Shown: piece after piece, positions 53,192 to 61,606 of the stretch
How positions within the stretch are numbered: position 1 is the stretch's first letter
Layout of the letters: every line of letters starts with the position of its first letter
Translations under genes and position numbers: made by a program
The notes under the pieces: generated by a model
Databases searched by the model: none
Seen by the model: only the letters and a program-made list of their open reading frames with translations
What the model was told of the DNA's origin: nothing
Assembly: GCA_963811225.1 (NCBI GenBank)
Contig: CAWEQO010000007.1
Location: 327,514 to 391,513, forward strand
DNA: 64,000 nucleotides
Direction: 5' to 3'
DNA from: CAWEQO01 sp963811225
GTDB taxonomy: Bacteria; Chloroflexota; Anaerolineae; Anaerolineales; Anaerolineaceae

Positions 53192-53835
53192 TGTACTTGA
53201 CCTTGATCCACCTAAACTTGCGAAACCGCCGCGTCCAACGTGAGTTAGCCAACCGCTATGAGCTGCACCGCTCCCTGATGCACGGCTTCAAGCCGGTTAC
53301 GCCGCCTGGAGAGCGACTGCTGTTCCGCATTGAGAACGGCCGCGGCGCCACACGCATCATGATCCAGACCCAAACAGAGCCGGACTGGAGCTTCTTGCAT
53401 AAGGACCCGTTCCAGGGGTATCTGCTCGACCTTCCCGCAAACCCCCAGATGAAGACGTTCGAACCGGTGATCAATGAGGGGCAGAAGTTCATCTTCCGCT
53501 TACAGGCCAACCCAACAAAACGCCTGCCTGGAAAGGCAGAAAAAATTGAAAATAAGCGCGTTGGTCTTTACAAGGAGCAGGAACAGCTGGCATGGTTGGC
53601 CCGCAAAGGGGCCGCTTCAGGCTTCAATCCTCTAGATGTGCGAGTGACCAACCTAGGGATGACAACCGGCATCTTGAAGAAAAATGATCGGACCCATCGG
53701 CTGACCCTGGTAGGCGTTCAGTTTGATGGGCTGTTGGAGGTGACAGACAGCCAAGCATTTCAATCGACCATCGCCAGTGGTATTGGCAGCGGTAAAGGCT
53801 TCGGCTTTGGCATGCTCTCATTGGCTCGGGCCTGA
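53191..53835 (+). CDS. cas6e: CRISPR RNA endonuclease Cas6e (CasE)
   Basis: 214 residues, intact. The start at 53191 lies behind AAAGGAGGCGGTGTG. Tyr23 and His26 in NRYELHRSLMHGF match the catalytic pair known for Thermus Cse3. The C-terminal glycine-rich loop is GIGSGKGFGFGML. It cleaves the repeat 3' of its stem and stays in Cascade. The array repeats form the required CCCCAT/ATGGGG hairpin. Confidence 0.93.
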   Translation: MYLTLIHLNLRNRRVQRELANRYELHRSLMHGFKPVTPPGERLLFRIENGRGATRIMIQTQTEPDWSFLHKDPFQGYLLDLPANPQMKTFEPVINEGQKFIFRLQANPTKRLPGKAEKIENKRVGLYKEQEQLAWLARKGAASGFNPLDVRVTNLGMTTGILKKNDRTHRLTLVGVQFDGLLEVTDSQAFQSTIASGIGSGKGFGFGMLSLARA

Positions 53836-53850
53836 CCTGTTCGCCATTCT

Positions 53851-53887
53851 CCACAGGGGAAGTCCGCTGTACGGCCTTCCCCTGTGG
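53851..53887. repeat. 12-bp stem-loop between cas6e and cas1
   Basis: CCACAGGGGAAG (53851-53862) pairs with CTTCCCCTGTGG (53876-53887), 13-base loop, 15 bases after the cas6e stop. It has no T-run. It could reduce read-through from interference into adaptation genes. The rest of 53836-54005 holds only the cas1 ribosome site. Confidence 0.6.
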
Positions 53888-54005
53888 CTCATAGGAACTT
53901 TTAACAACTAAATATTGAAACGATATCCTGCAACTGCGGTTCAAATCAACAGCGCCTCTTGCCCCATTATGGGTAAACAAGCGTACATAAAGAAAGGGGG
54001 TTAAA

Positions 54006-54927
54006 ATGCCCGAAGATTATCACATGTTACCGAGGCTGAGAGATAGCCTCTCTTATCTGTATATCGAACATGCTGTAATTGAGCGCCGGCAAAGCTCTCT
54101 GCTGGTCATGCAAGAGATCGGAAGTACTGTTGTTCCGATTGCCGGACTTTGCGTTTTACTGTTAGGTCCAGGCACGACGATCACGCACGCTGCCATCTCC
54201 ATGATGGCAAAGGACGGCGTTAGCATCGTCTGGTGTGGAGAAGACGGAACCCATTATTACGCGCAAGGCTGTGGAGAAACCCATCGAGCGGTCCATCTCA
54301 TTCGGCAGGCTGAGCTTTATTCGAACCCACAAAAGCGGTTGGAAGTGGTCATACGGATGTACGAGAAACGGTTCGAAACCAAGCTTGACCCCGATTTTAA
54401 CGATTGAGCAAATCCGCGGGATGGAAGGCGTTCGTGTAAGGACCGCTTATGCGGATGCCAGCAAGAAGTGGAACGTCGAATGGAAAGGCCGCAGTTATGA
54501 CCGCTCGAATTGGAAAGCGGCCGATCCAATCAACCGTGCGCTGTCTGCCGCTAACGCAGTACTCCATGGGCTCTGCCATGCGGCCATCGTCTCTGGCGGG
54601 TACTCACCCGGCCTGGGATTTTTACATAAAGGATGGCACCTTGCTTTTGTCTACGACGTTGCTGATTTATACAAAACCCGATTGACGGTACCGGTCGCGT
54701 TCGAGGTTACTGCGGAAAGTGAGACAAAGGTTGAGAGCAGGGCCCGCCAGTTGTGTCGTGAAAGGCTGAGAGAAGAAAAGCTGCTCCAGCACATATTGCC
54801 GGATATTGGAGAGCTGCTGCAAGCGCAGGACCTATCGGATGAACCTTTGACGGACGATGGAATTCCCTTACAAGTCTGGTGGGATACATTCCCCAGCGAG
54901 GTGGACCATGGTGATCATGCTGCTTGA
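54006..54927 (+). CDS. cas1: CRISPR integrase Cas1 (type I-E), frameshifted
   Basis: About 306 residues, the normal I-E size. Text is characteristic: MLPRLRDSLSYLYIEHAVIE, LLLGPGTTITHAAI, then TIEQIRGMEGVRVRTAYAD and NRALSAANAVLHGLCHAAI with GYSPGLGFLHKG. The conserved acidic and His residues for metal binding are present (EG, LHKG and DVADLYK). One extra C in CCCC at 54389-54392 shifts the frame between KLDP and ILTIEQ. The end overlaps cas2 by 20 bases. With Cas2 it inserts new spacers. Confidence 0.9.
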
Positions 54928-55222
54928 AAAGGTGCCCTTGGGCCTGCGCGGTGAACTGAGCCATTGGCTCATTGAAATAAAAACCGGCGTATACATCGGA
55001 GACGTCTCAGCCAGAGTGCGAGATAAATTATGGGACCACTGCCTCCAGAGCAAACGAGCCGGCGGGGTATTTCAGGCATGGAACACAAATAACGAGCAGG
55101 GGTTCCAAATGCGCATGAGCGGCATTGAAGGTAAGGACATTTTTGATTGGGAAGGAGTACAGTTGGTCCTGGAAGAAGGTTGCCAGTTATCGGAGGTACA
55201 GAAGCGGCGTATAAGCCGTTAA
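54908..55222 (+). CDS. cas2: CRISPR adaptation protein Cas2 (type I-E)
   Basis: 104 residues from the ATG at 54908: MVIMLLEKVPLGLRGELSHWL, with GVYIGDVSARVRDKLW, the CT1978/CasB-type Cas2 pattern of I-E systems. A C-terminal extension of about 20 residues follows. It starts inside the cas1 end. The first repeat begins only 15 bases after its stop codon, so no ordinary leader fits between. Confidence 0.93.
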   Translation: MVIMLLEKVPLGLRGELSHWLIEIKTGVYIGDVSARVRDKLWDHCLQSKRAGGVFQAWNTNNEQGFQMRMSGIEGKDIFDWEGVQLVLEEGCQLSEVQKRRISR

Positions 55223-55237
55223 AATTGTTAACGAAGA

Positions 55238-56870
55238 GTATTCCCCATACACATGGGGATGGACCGTGTGCGCCGGTGTGGCCCGAGGTACGGATAGCGT
55301 ATTCCCCATACACATGGGGATGGACCCTGCGTCCAGGAGTCTGTCAGGCATTGTACGTATTCCCCATACACATGGGGATGGACCCATAGGGCACGGAGAT
55401 CCGCCTTGCTGAGTATTCCCCATACACATGGGGATGGACCCAGAGTTCGAGGCTGCTGGTACTGGTAGCTGGTATTCCCCATACACATGGGGATGGACCC
55501 ACTCCTTGGTGTATCCATATAGGCACAGAGTATTCCCCATACACATGGGGATGGACCTCGGGTCTACAAGTCTGTTTTATGCGCTGTATTCCCCATACAC
55601 ATGGGGATGGACCTCTAATGCCGCGTATACAAATACGATGGCGGTATTCCCCATACACATGGGGATGGACCCGTATCGACTGCTCTGTGCGGTTGGACAG
55701 GTATTCCCCATACACATGGGGATGGACCTGGCGCGGCGCCAATAACCTGTCCGCACGTTCGTATTCCCCATACACATGGGGATGGACCGGCGCTGGCATG
55801 TAACGATCCAGTAGACACGTATTCCCCATACACATGGGGATGGACCTACCAATGCCGGAAACCGATGCCCGGCATCCGTATTCCCCATACACATGGGGAT
55901 GGACCGGCGCCGAACGAGTACGAAGAGCCGACCAAAGTATTCCCCATACACATGGGGATGGACCCATCATAGCGATACCGCTAGTTGCTGGCTACTGTAT
56001 TCCCCATACACATGGGGATGGACCGTGCGACAGCTAACAAAGGTCAGGAAAACAAGTATTCCCCATACACATGGGGATGGACCCATACTCCCGCGGCGCA
56101 TACGTGCAAAACGCGTATTCCCCATACACATGGGGATGGACCCTATCTCCGTCGCTCAACGGCGACCGCACGGTATTCCCCATACACATGGGGATGGACC
56201 CTATAGCGAGCGACACAAACGCCGAGCGTATAAAGTATTCCCCATACACATGGGGATGGACCCGAACTGGAAGTTCTACCAGGACCCGACCGTAGAGTAT
56301 TCCCCATACACATGGGGATGGACCTACAAGCCTAACTAATCTATCGCCCATTGTATTCCCCATACACATGGGGATGGACCCGAGATGCGGATGCGAACAC
56401 CCGTAACCAATTCGAGTATTCCCCATACACATGGGGATGGACCCTCATAACGGCTGTCGGCCGACCGGAAACGGTGTATTCCCCATACACATGGGGATGG
56501 ACCTACAAATACAATCCCAATGCGTTCCCAATTGTGGTATTCCCCATACACATGGGGATGGACCCCGGGGGTGGACGTGTACGGTGAGATATGGACGATG
56601 GTATTCCCCATACACATGGGGATGGACCTGAGCGGCGCTCGACTCGGCTTTGACCGCGAGTATTCCCCATACACATGGGGATGGACCGTTGCCGGTGTGG
56701 CTCACCGCGTCCGCCTGGTATTCCCCATACACATGGGGATGGACCTATGCCCCGATCCGGGGCTAGAAGGAGGATACCGGGTATTCCCCATACACATGGG
56801 GATGGACCCAAATAACTGTGAGGACAAGCAAGACTATACCCGGTATTCCCCATGCACATGGGGATGGACC
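55238..56870 (+). CRISPR. Type I-E CRISPR array, 28 repeats, 27 spacers
   Basis: 28 copies of a 28-base repeat (starts GTATTCC, core CCCCATACACATGGGG, ends ATGGACC). Repeats 1-27 appear identical; the last (56843-56870) has one A-to-G change in the loop, as expected for the leader-distal end. The CCCCAT/ATGGGG hairpin suits Cas6e, with an ATGGACC-type handle, and by analogy with E. coli the crRNA strand is plus. Spacers range from 28 to 36 bases by my count (33, 30, 28, 31, 30, 28, 30, 29, 32, 30, 31, 31, 32, 31, 31, 30, 34, 34, 28, 35, 32, 33, 36, 31, 30, 35, 34), unlike the fixed 32-33 of most I-E arrays. All spacers look different. Confidence 0.98.
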
Positions 56871-56928
56871 CTGGCGGAAGTCACCACCCAGGCGGAGGCG
56901 TGGATTGAAATTTAGATAGATAGTGATC

Positions 56929-56942
56929 TTCCGATGGCGGAA
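56929..56942. promoter_or_regulatory. Candidate operator dyad TTCCG-N4-CGGAA
   Basis: TTCCG-ATGG-CGGAA, in the gap between the array and the small minus-strand gene. Two further perfect copies lie at 58855-58870 and 62743-62758, and a near copy (TTTCCG-ATGC-CGAAAA) at 57291-57306. It may bind a repressor of the phage-like operon. Confidence 0.4.
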
Positions 56943-56949
56943 ACAAACG

Positions 56950-56969
56950 AGCCCCCTTTTCAGGGGGCT
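56950..56969 (-). terminator. Terminator of the minus-strand phage-like operon
   Basis: AGCCCCCT (56950-56957) pairs with AGGGGGCT (56962-56969); on the minus strand it is followed by CGTTTGTTTCC. It lies just after the stop at 56974. Confidence 0.7.
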
Positions 56970-56973
56970 ATTG

Positions 56974-57210
56974 CTATCCGCCGATCTCTATCTCGGCCTT
57001 CTTGATCCATTCTCTGGCCGTCTGTTCGTCGACCTCACCATAGCCCGGTACATTCTCTTTCATCCAGGTCATGACCTGGTCGACATCGCCCTCGAACATG
57101 ATATAGGTTTCATCGTGACCGGCGACCCAGTCGCCACCGTCGACGGCGATGTAGATGCGAGCCTCGACACGAGGCGGGCTGATGCGCTCGGGGATCAAAT
57201 TCTCTTCCAC
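56974..57210 (-). CDS. Small protein, paralogue of the gene at 44612-44875
   Basis: 78 residues with AVDGGDWVAGHDE, VMTWMKENVPGYGE and AREW, which line up with SADGGNWWQGHDE, VEWMKKNTPGYGE and LREW in the other copy. GTG start behind GGAGGCATA. Function unknown. It ends the minus-strand run of small genes that begins beyond 64 kb. Confidence 0.75.
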   Translation of the reverse strand: MEENLIPERISPPRVEARIYIAVDGGDWVAGHDETYIMFEGDVDQVMTWMKENVPGYGEVDEQTAREWIKKAEIEIGG

Positions 57211-57259
57211 TATGCCTCCATTTCAGATTGAACTTCTTCGTGACGGTCATCACGGTATA

Positions 57260-57816
57260 TTATAAATCGGTACTGCAAGCGGCATCTCTCTTTCCGATGC
57301 CGAAAACTCTATATTGATAGTCCACCTCCCTCAAAGCCAGTTGGATGGCCTTGATCTCTTTCTTGATTTCACATACCCCGGTTATAACGCAGACGAAGCA
57401 CTTTCCCCCTGCCGAGATTGCCTCGACCACCTTGTGCTTCGCCTGCGCTTCTTTCAGCGCGCCGTCAGGCTTTTTTTTTGGTGGTTCTGCATCCGCCCTC
57501 GTGGCATACACCTCGCCGCTGTCTGCATCGACGAGCTCATCGGCATCGGGGAACAGGTCGAGCCAGATCCCCTTGGCGGCCTCGACTACTTCTCGCACCG
57601 TGTCGAATTTCTTGCTCAACTGTCCGGGCTTGACCCTGTGCAACTTGGCGTACTCGGGAACGTATTCCTCCCGAATGCTTTTGTTGGTGACAGCGGCGCG
57701 GCTCTCTGTTAGTGGGCATTCGACTGTGGCCGTTTTGCCCTTGTATACCAGATCGCCGTAGAAGTGGATCGCGCCCGCCGACACGCCGGCCAGGTGTAGA
57801 TGTTGAGTTCAACCAC
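57260..57816 (-). CDS. Hypothetical protein of phage-like module (frameshifted start)
   Basis: About 185 residues. Main frame: GAIHFYGDLVYKGKTATVECPL, then a helical part and a CVITGVC pair near the C-terminus (a Cys-x5-Cys spacing). The plausible start is the GTG at 57816 behind GGAG, giving VVELNIYTWPG; one base is missing near 57786-57791 (GG run), after which VSAGAIHF continues. Alternatively it starts at the GTG at 57784 without the extension. No family recognised. Confidence 0.6.
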
Positions 57817-57865
57817 ATTCTTCTCCAAAGAGAGAGGGGAGGGATTGCTCCCTCCCCTGATAATC

Positions 57866-58828
57866 CTACTTCTTGACTGCTTCGCCCAGCAGTTCGACCA
57901 TCTTGTCCCACTGCTTGGGATCGAAGCTCATATTGGCATCCTTCAGCACAGCGCCGATGGCGATGGGCGACAGCCCCAGATCCTTGCCGTACTGGATCAG
58001 ATCTTCGCGCGTGTGCGGGTTCTCCGCATCGGCGATTTCATTCGTGACCTCGTCCTCGTTGCGCATCTTGGTCGACTTGGAAGGATCGATGCCGTCGAAG
58101 CGGGCGAAGAACCCCTCGAAGGGGAATTGGCCCTGCTTCTTACCGAGGGGGAAGAGGTCGATCAGGGAGCCTTGCACCTTCGAGGTTTCAAAACCCCACT
58201 TGCCATTCTCCATGGAGAAGTGCAAGGCCAGGTTGACGTCGTACTCGGTGCCCTTCATGACGTCGGGGATCACACGCCCGGTCTTGACGGCGTCGGCGCC
58301 CCTCATCTCGTACTCCTCTTTCTGGCGGGCGATGATGATCAGGAACTTGATCTGCGAGCCGTTGATGATGTTTAAGACCCGCTTCATCGGCCGCTTGGAC
58401 TTGGCCCAGTCGGTCATGGTGATGTTGGCTTCATCCACCGAGTAGCGCTTCTTCTCGGCGCGCTTCTCTGCGAACTTGGCCGCCACGTCCTGCTGAACGC
58501 CCCACAGCACGGTCCAGCTGTCCAGCGAGACCGTTTCTACCTTCTCGCCGTTGGGGAGCGTTAGCTTGCCTTCTGCGGCGGCTTCGAGGACGGATAAGAT
58601 CTGGCGCACGTCCTTGGTCTTGATGCGCAGGAAGGGCGGGATGTCGGGGTGGTTCAAGAGCACATCCGAGTTGCCCTCGGTGTCGATCAGCAGGACGTTG
58701 GGGAAGTTGCGCACGACCATCTCGGTCTTGCGGGTAGCGGTGTCGCCCCAGAACATCAGCTTGACCCCACCGGGGGTGACGCTGCCGGAATATTCAATCC
58801 CGAGGTCTTTCAATAAGTCTTTTGCCAT
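57866..58828 (-). CDS. AAA_24 / Sak4-like phage ATPase
   Basis: 320 residues. The RecA-like core has a P-loop-like WGDTATRKTE, followed by NVLLIDTEGNSD and a Walker B-like FLIIIARQK. The second glycine of the P-loop is replaced by Arg, which is unusual. The C-terminus has a helical HTREDLIQYGKDLGL segment. Sak4-type proteins are phage recombinases/annealing ATPases; the neighbouring Cas4-like exonuclease would be its natural partner. Start set by AAGGAGTAATC upstream. Confidence 0.75.
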   Translation of the reverse strand: MAKDLLKDLGIEYSGSVTPGGVKLMFWGDTATRKTEMVVRNFPNVLLIDTEGNSDVLLNHPDIPPFLRIKTKDVRQILSVLEAAAEGKLTLPNGEKVETVSLDSWTVLWGVQQDVAAKFAEKRAEKKRYSVDEANITMTDWAKSKRPMKRVLNIINGSQIKFLIIIARQKEEYEMRGADAVKTGRVIPDVMKGTEYDVNLALHFSMENGKWGFETSKVQGSLIDLFPLGKKQGQFPFEGFFARFDGIDPSKSTKMRNEDEVTNEIADAENPHTREDLIQYGKDLGLSPIAIGAVLKDANMSFDPKQWDKMVELLGEAVKK

Positions 58829-58854
58829 GATTACTCCTTTATAGTTTCCGACGG

Positions 58855-58870
58855 CGGAAAGTCCGGCTGG
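58855..58870. promoter_or_regulatory. Candidate operator dyad TTTCCG-N4-CGGAAA
   Basis: Perfect 6-bp half-sites around ACGG, 26 bases upstream of the ATPase start and downstream of the nuclease gene. The 58829-58971 gap otherwise has only an 11-base T-run (A-run on the transcribed strand) near 58933. Confidence 0.45.
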
Positions 58871-58971
58871 GCGTTCCGCTTGACAATCTTATCCAGCCCG
58901 CGAGGATCCCTTCCCTTTCCCCCCTTAAAAATTTCATATTTTTTTTTTTTCTTCCAGGCTTTTTATCGAGC

Positions 58972-60824
58972 TCATTCCGACAGGTCCGGCTGGCACACAG
59001 CGAAGTGCGAGCAGTAATTGCACAAGTAGCCAGGCTCCCGGTCGGGAGCGTCGTCAGTGGCGAGCGCCAGGCCGAGCAAGTACGGCGCCGGGTGATCATT
59101 TCTTCGATCTCCTGCTCGCCCATCAACGGTATTTCGACCAGCAGGGCTCCTAAGTGCGCGCCCTTGGGGGTTTGCAGGCAGTTCGGGCACTTGATCTCGC
59201 CGTGGAACATCCGAACAGGAACACGGCATTTCCTGCACTTGGTCGGGCCGGACATGTCCACGTACTGGATCTGGAGTTGGTTCACCTCACGGCCCATCCT
59301 TTTGAGCAGCCAGGCGTAGATGTTGACCTGCAGGGCGTGCGAGCCATACGGCAGCTTGTCGGGGTAGAGCCAGCGGGTCGAATTGTGGGTGATCACGCCA
59401 TTTGTAATATAGGTATGGGTATTTTCGACCTCCAGTCCAATCGTTTGCATATTTCCGAGTGAAACTACGCTCTCGATGCGGCGAAGGTTTTTACCTCCCT
59501 TCCGCAGTTTTTGTTCGAGATATGATCGCCAGTTATTGAACCTGTCACGCTTCTTCTCGCAAATAAATGGGATCAGATCTCCGAAGCGAAGTATCATATC
59601 GGCCTGCCATACACAAATAATGTAACCGAGGCGAGTAATCCGTCCGCCGTAGCCGACTGGGCTGACGTGAATGCGGTTGGAGATGCCGATACGGCGCAGA
59701 AGTTCACTAAGCTGTCGCGCCATTTCCTTACTGGTAGTGGTGATACTGAGCCTTGCCGGAATTCGGTCGATAGCTTGCGGATTGGTAATAGTGCCATCTG
59801 TATCAAAGTGTCCAGCTATGTAGTTGACTACCGCATCCAGGCCAGCAGACATTACGCTGTTCGGTATGGTTTTCTCATACGATTTCTTGCCATGCAAACC
59901 ATATTGTCGGATGAACTCCATCGGCCCTGTTGTACTCTGTTTCAAGCCTCGATTGGTAATGCGCCAATCCAGGTTGTTTTCGTGTTTCTGCGTTGCGCTA
60001 TGGAAGTCCCACCCTTTGTTTTCTATGATTTGGCGGAAGTCTTCGATCAGTTCTTCATCTTTATTCGTCCAGCCGATGCCGTATTTGCGTGATGTTGACC
60101 CATCTCCGTTCAAATAGCCGATTAGTCGGGCATCTTCGAGTGAAAGGGTTCCGGTTGCGTTCCAATTCGACAGGACAATTGCACGATCCTCTTTAACTAT
60201 TAAGTCTTTCGCTGGCACAAAGCCTCGGTCTGTCAGAATAGGATGGTTGCCACTCACACGAATGACTTGACCAGAGGCAATATGGATTTCAAATACCTCT
60301 TGAAAACCTCCGTCTAGTATTGCAGTTACGCGAGCTGAGACATATTGCCGTCCATCCCAAGACAATACTTGCTCGAAAATATGGACATCCTCAATTTTCA
60401 CTTCGGTTCCATCGGCCATTGTTACGAGTTCGCCGGCTGGCTGGCATTGATAGTCCACTACCCGACCGTTCCGATAGACGATGTCGGCCTTGCCGGTGAT
60501 ACCCTCGGCCACAATCGGCAGCTCGCTTTCCAGCCACTCGTCCGAGCCTTCAGCGTAAGCGTGAACGGCCGAGCCCATCCAGCGGGTGAGCATTTCGTGC
60601 GGCCGCTCGGCGGCGGGAGAAGTCTTGTCCAGGTAGGCTTTGCGCAGGCAGCCGGTCAGGTCGGTGACATGGATCTCCTTCCGGCGGTCCTCCTTCTGAT
60701 CGTCGCCGTACAGCGCCTTCAGGAGGGCGTAGTCATAACCACAGGGCGGCGAACCCATTAGGGCGCAGTTCAGGCAGGCGAGGTGATCCATCTCACTGTT
60801 GTCGGCGGAACAGATGATTTTCAT
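58972..60824 (-). CDS. Cas4-like PD-(D/E)XK Fe-S nuclease interrupted by an intein (frameshifted end)
   Basis: About 617 residues including a 355-residue intein. N-extein (1-126): HVTDLTGCLRKAYL (the Cas4-type N-terminal cluster Cys) and GKADIVYRNGRVVDYQ. C-extein: STRWLYPDKLPYGSHALQ, a zinc-ribbon insert (CRKC and CPNC), and, in the corrected frame, PGYLCNYCSHFAVC, whose C-x2-C-x5-C supplies the other cluster cysteines. One base is missing near 59084-59085. The intein lies inside the catalytic DxK-type motif; the motif reads DYQ instead of DYK. Probably a 5'-3' exonuclease for recombination, paired with the Sak4-like ATPase. Confidence 0.85.
59382..60446 (-). mobile_element. Intein with LAGLIDADG homing endonuclease
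   Basis: 355 residues. It begins at Cys (CQPAGELVTMADG, block A), has block B SGNHPILTDRG (with the His), two endonuclease motifs LIGYLNGDGS and YIAGHFDTDGTI, and ends TITNGVITHN-type (block F/G VENTHTY...THN) before Ser+1. All residues for splicing are present. It is inserted between Q126 and Ser of the nuclease. Confidence 0.93.
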
Positions 60825-61093
60825 TCGACGACTTCTTTCTCGATCTTATGAAAGTGGATGAACGGCCAGCGTTCGTAGACGAACAGTAAAAACAGGGGAC
60901 GGTTCCGGCTCACCATGATGGTAGTCACGCCGCCGTGCTTTTCTACGGCGAGCAGGGGAAGATAGACCGGCTCGACCGTGACCTGCTCACGGCCCGAGAC
61001 GTTGAAACCCACCAGCCGGTTGGCTAAACAGCCCTTCTTCTTTTTGAAAGCAGGGAATGTATCGACGAGGATGCGATCCTGGTAGAGCCTCAT
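60821..61093 (-). CDS. Small hypothetical protein of phage-like operon
   Basis: 90 residues, basic N-terminal half (FPAFKKKKGC), hydrophobic aromatic C-terminus (FLLFVYERWPF). It overlaps the nuclease start by 4 bases (ATGA) and the next gene by 4. No family recognised. Confidence 0.65.
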   Translation of the reverse strand: MRLYQDRILVDTFPAFKKKKGCLANRLVGFNVSGREQVTVEPVYLPLLAVEKHGGVTTIMVSRNRPLFLLFVYERWPFIHFHKIEKEVVE

Positions 61094-61383
61094 CGGTATT
61101 CGTACCCTTCCGGGTCCATATGGACAAGGTAGGCAATGTCGCCGACGTGGTTGGTTTGCTTGTACTGTTCTTCTTGGACGATCTCGAAGAACTCTTCGGT
61201 GGGTATTTCGTGCCCACTGTTGTCATTGATGATACGACCGGTCTTCAGGCGGTCTTTCCAGAACCCCAGCCCACCCGTCAAAAACAGGAACTTGCGGCTG
61301 GAAGTCGCGGTTCCGATACACTCGATGTCCGAGCGCCCGCAGCGCTTGCACTCATCGAAAATGCGGTAGTAGGTCGTGCTCAC
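61090..61383 (-). CDS. Small zinc-knuckle hypothetical protein
   Basis: 97 residues with CKRCGRSDIEC near the N-terminus (a CxxC plus a later Cys), typical of small phage metal-binding proteins. GTG start at 61383 overlapping the upstream stop. Unknown function. Confidence 0.65.
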   Translation of the reverse strand: MSTTYYRIFDECKRCGRSDIECIGTATSSRKFLFLTGGLGFWKDRLKTGRIINDNSGHEIPTEEFFEIVQEEQYKQTNHVGDIAYLVHMDPEGYEYR

Positions 61384-61565
61384 TTCCCCTCCTCTGCAGG
61401 AAGGACGCTGACGATCTCGCTGGTGTTCTCTCGAATTTGCTTGTTGCCGATATTCATAATCGTGCTCCCTTTTCCTAACCGGGCGTCTAGTTCGCTTCTG
61501 GCGCGAACGAGCTCCTTCGTTTCGATAACAACCGATCTCTGTTTGGTGACATAAAAATCAGGCAT
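61380..61565 (-). CDS. Small hypothetical protein
   Basis: 61 residues from the ATG at 61565 (GGGAGACGATC upstream), MPDFYVTKQRSVVIETKELV. Helical, charged. Overlaps the next gene by 4 bases. No family recognised. Confidence 0.6.
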   Translation of the reverse strand: MPDFYVTKQRSVVIETKELVRARSELDARLGKGSTIMNIGNKQIRENTSEIVSVLPAEEGK

Positions 61566-61606
61566 GATCGTCTCCCGGGAGGACCCCCCTCCCTCCCTGA
61601 TTTCTA

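Noticed and set aside
55147..56915. Several open frames on both strands with repeated peptides (SPYTWGWT, HTHGDGP, HPHVYGEY)
   Set aside because: They are translations of the CRISPR repeats; the period equals repeat plus spacer and no start signals fit.
58972..60824. Cas4 as adaptation partner of the CRISPR locus
   Set aside because: It lies in the minus-strand phage-like operon, away from the cas operon; type I-E systems normally lack Cas4. Exonuclease use in recombination is simpler.
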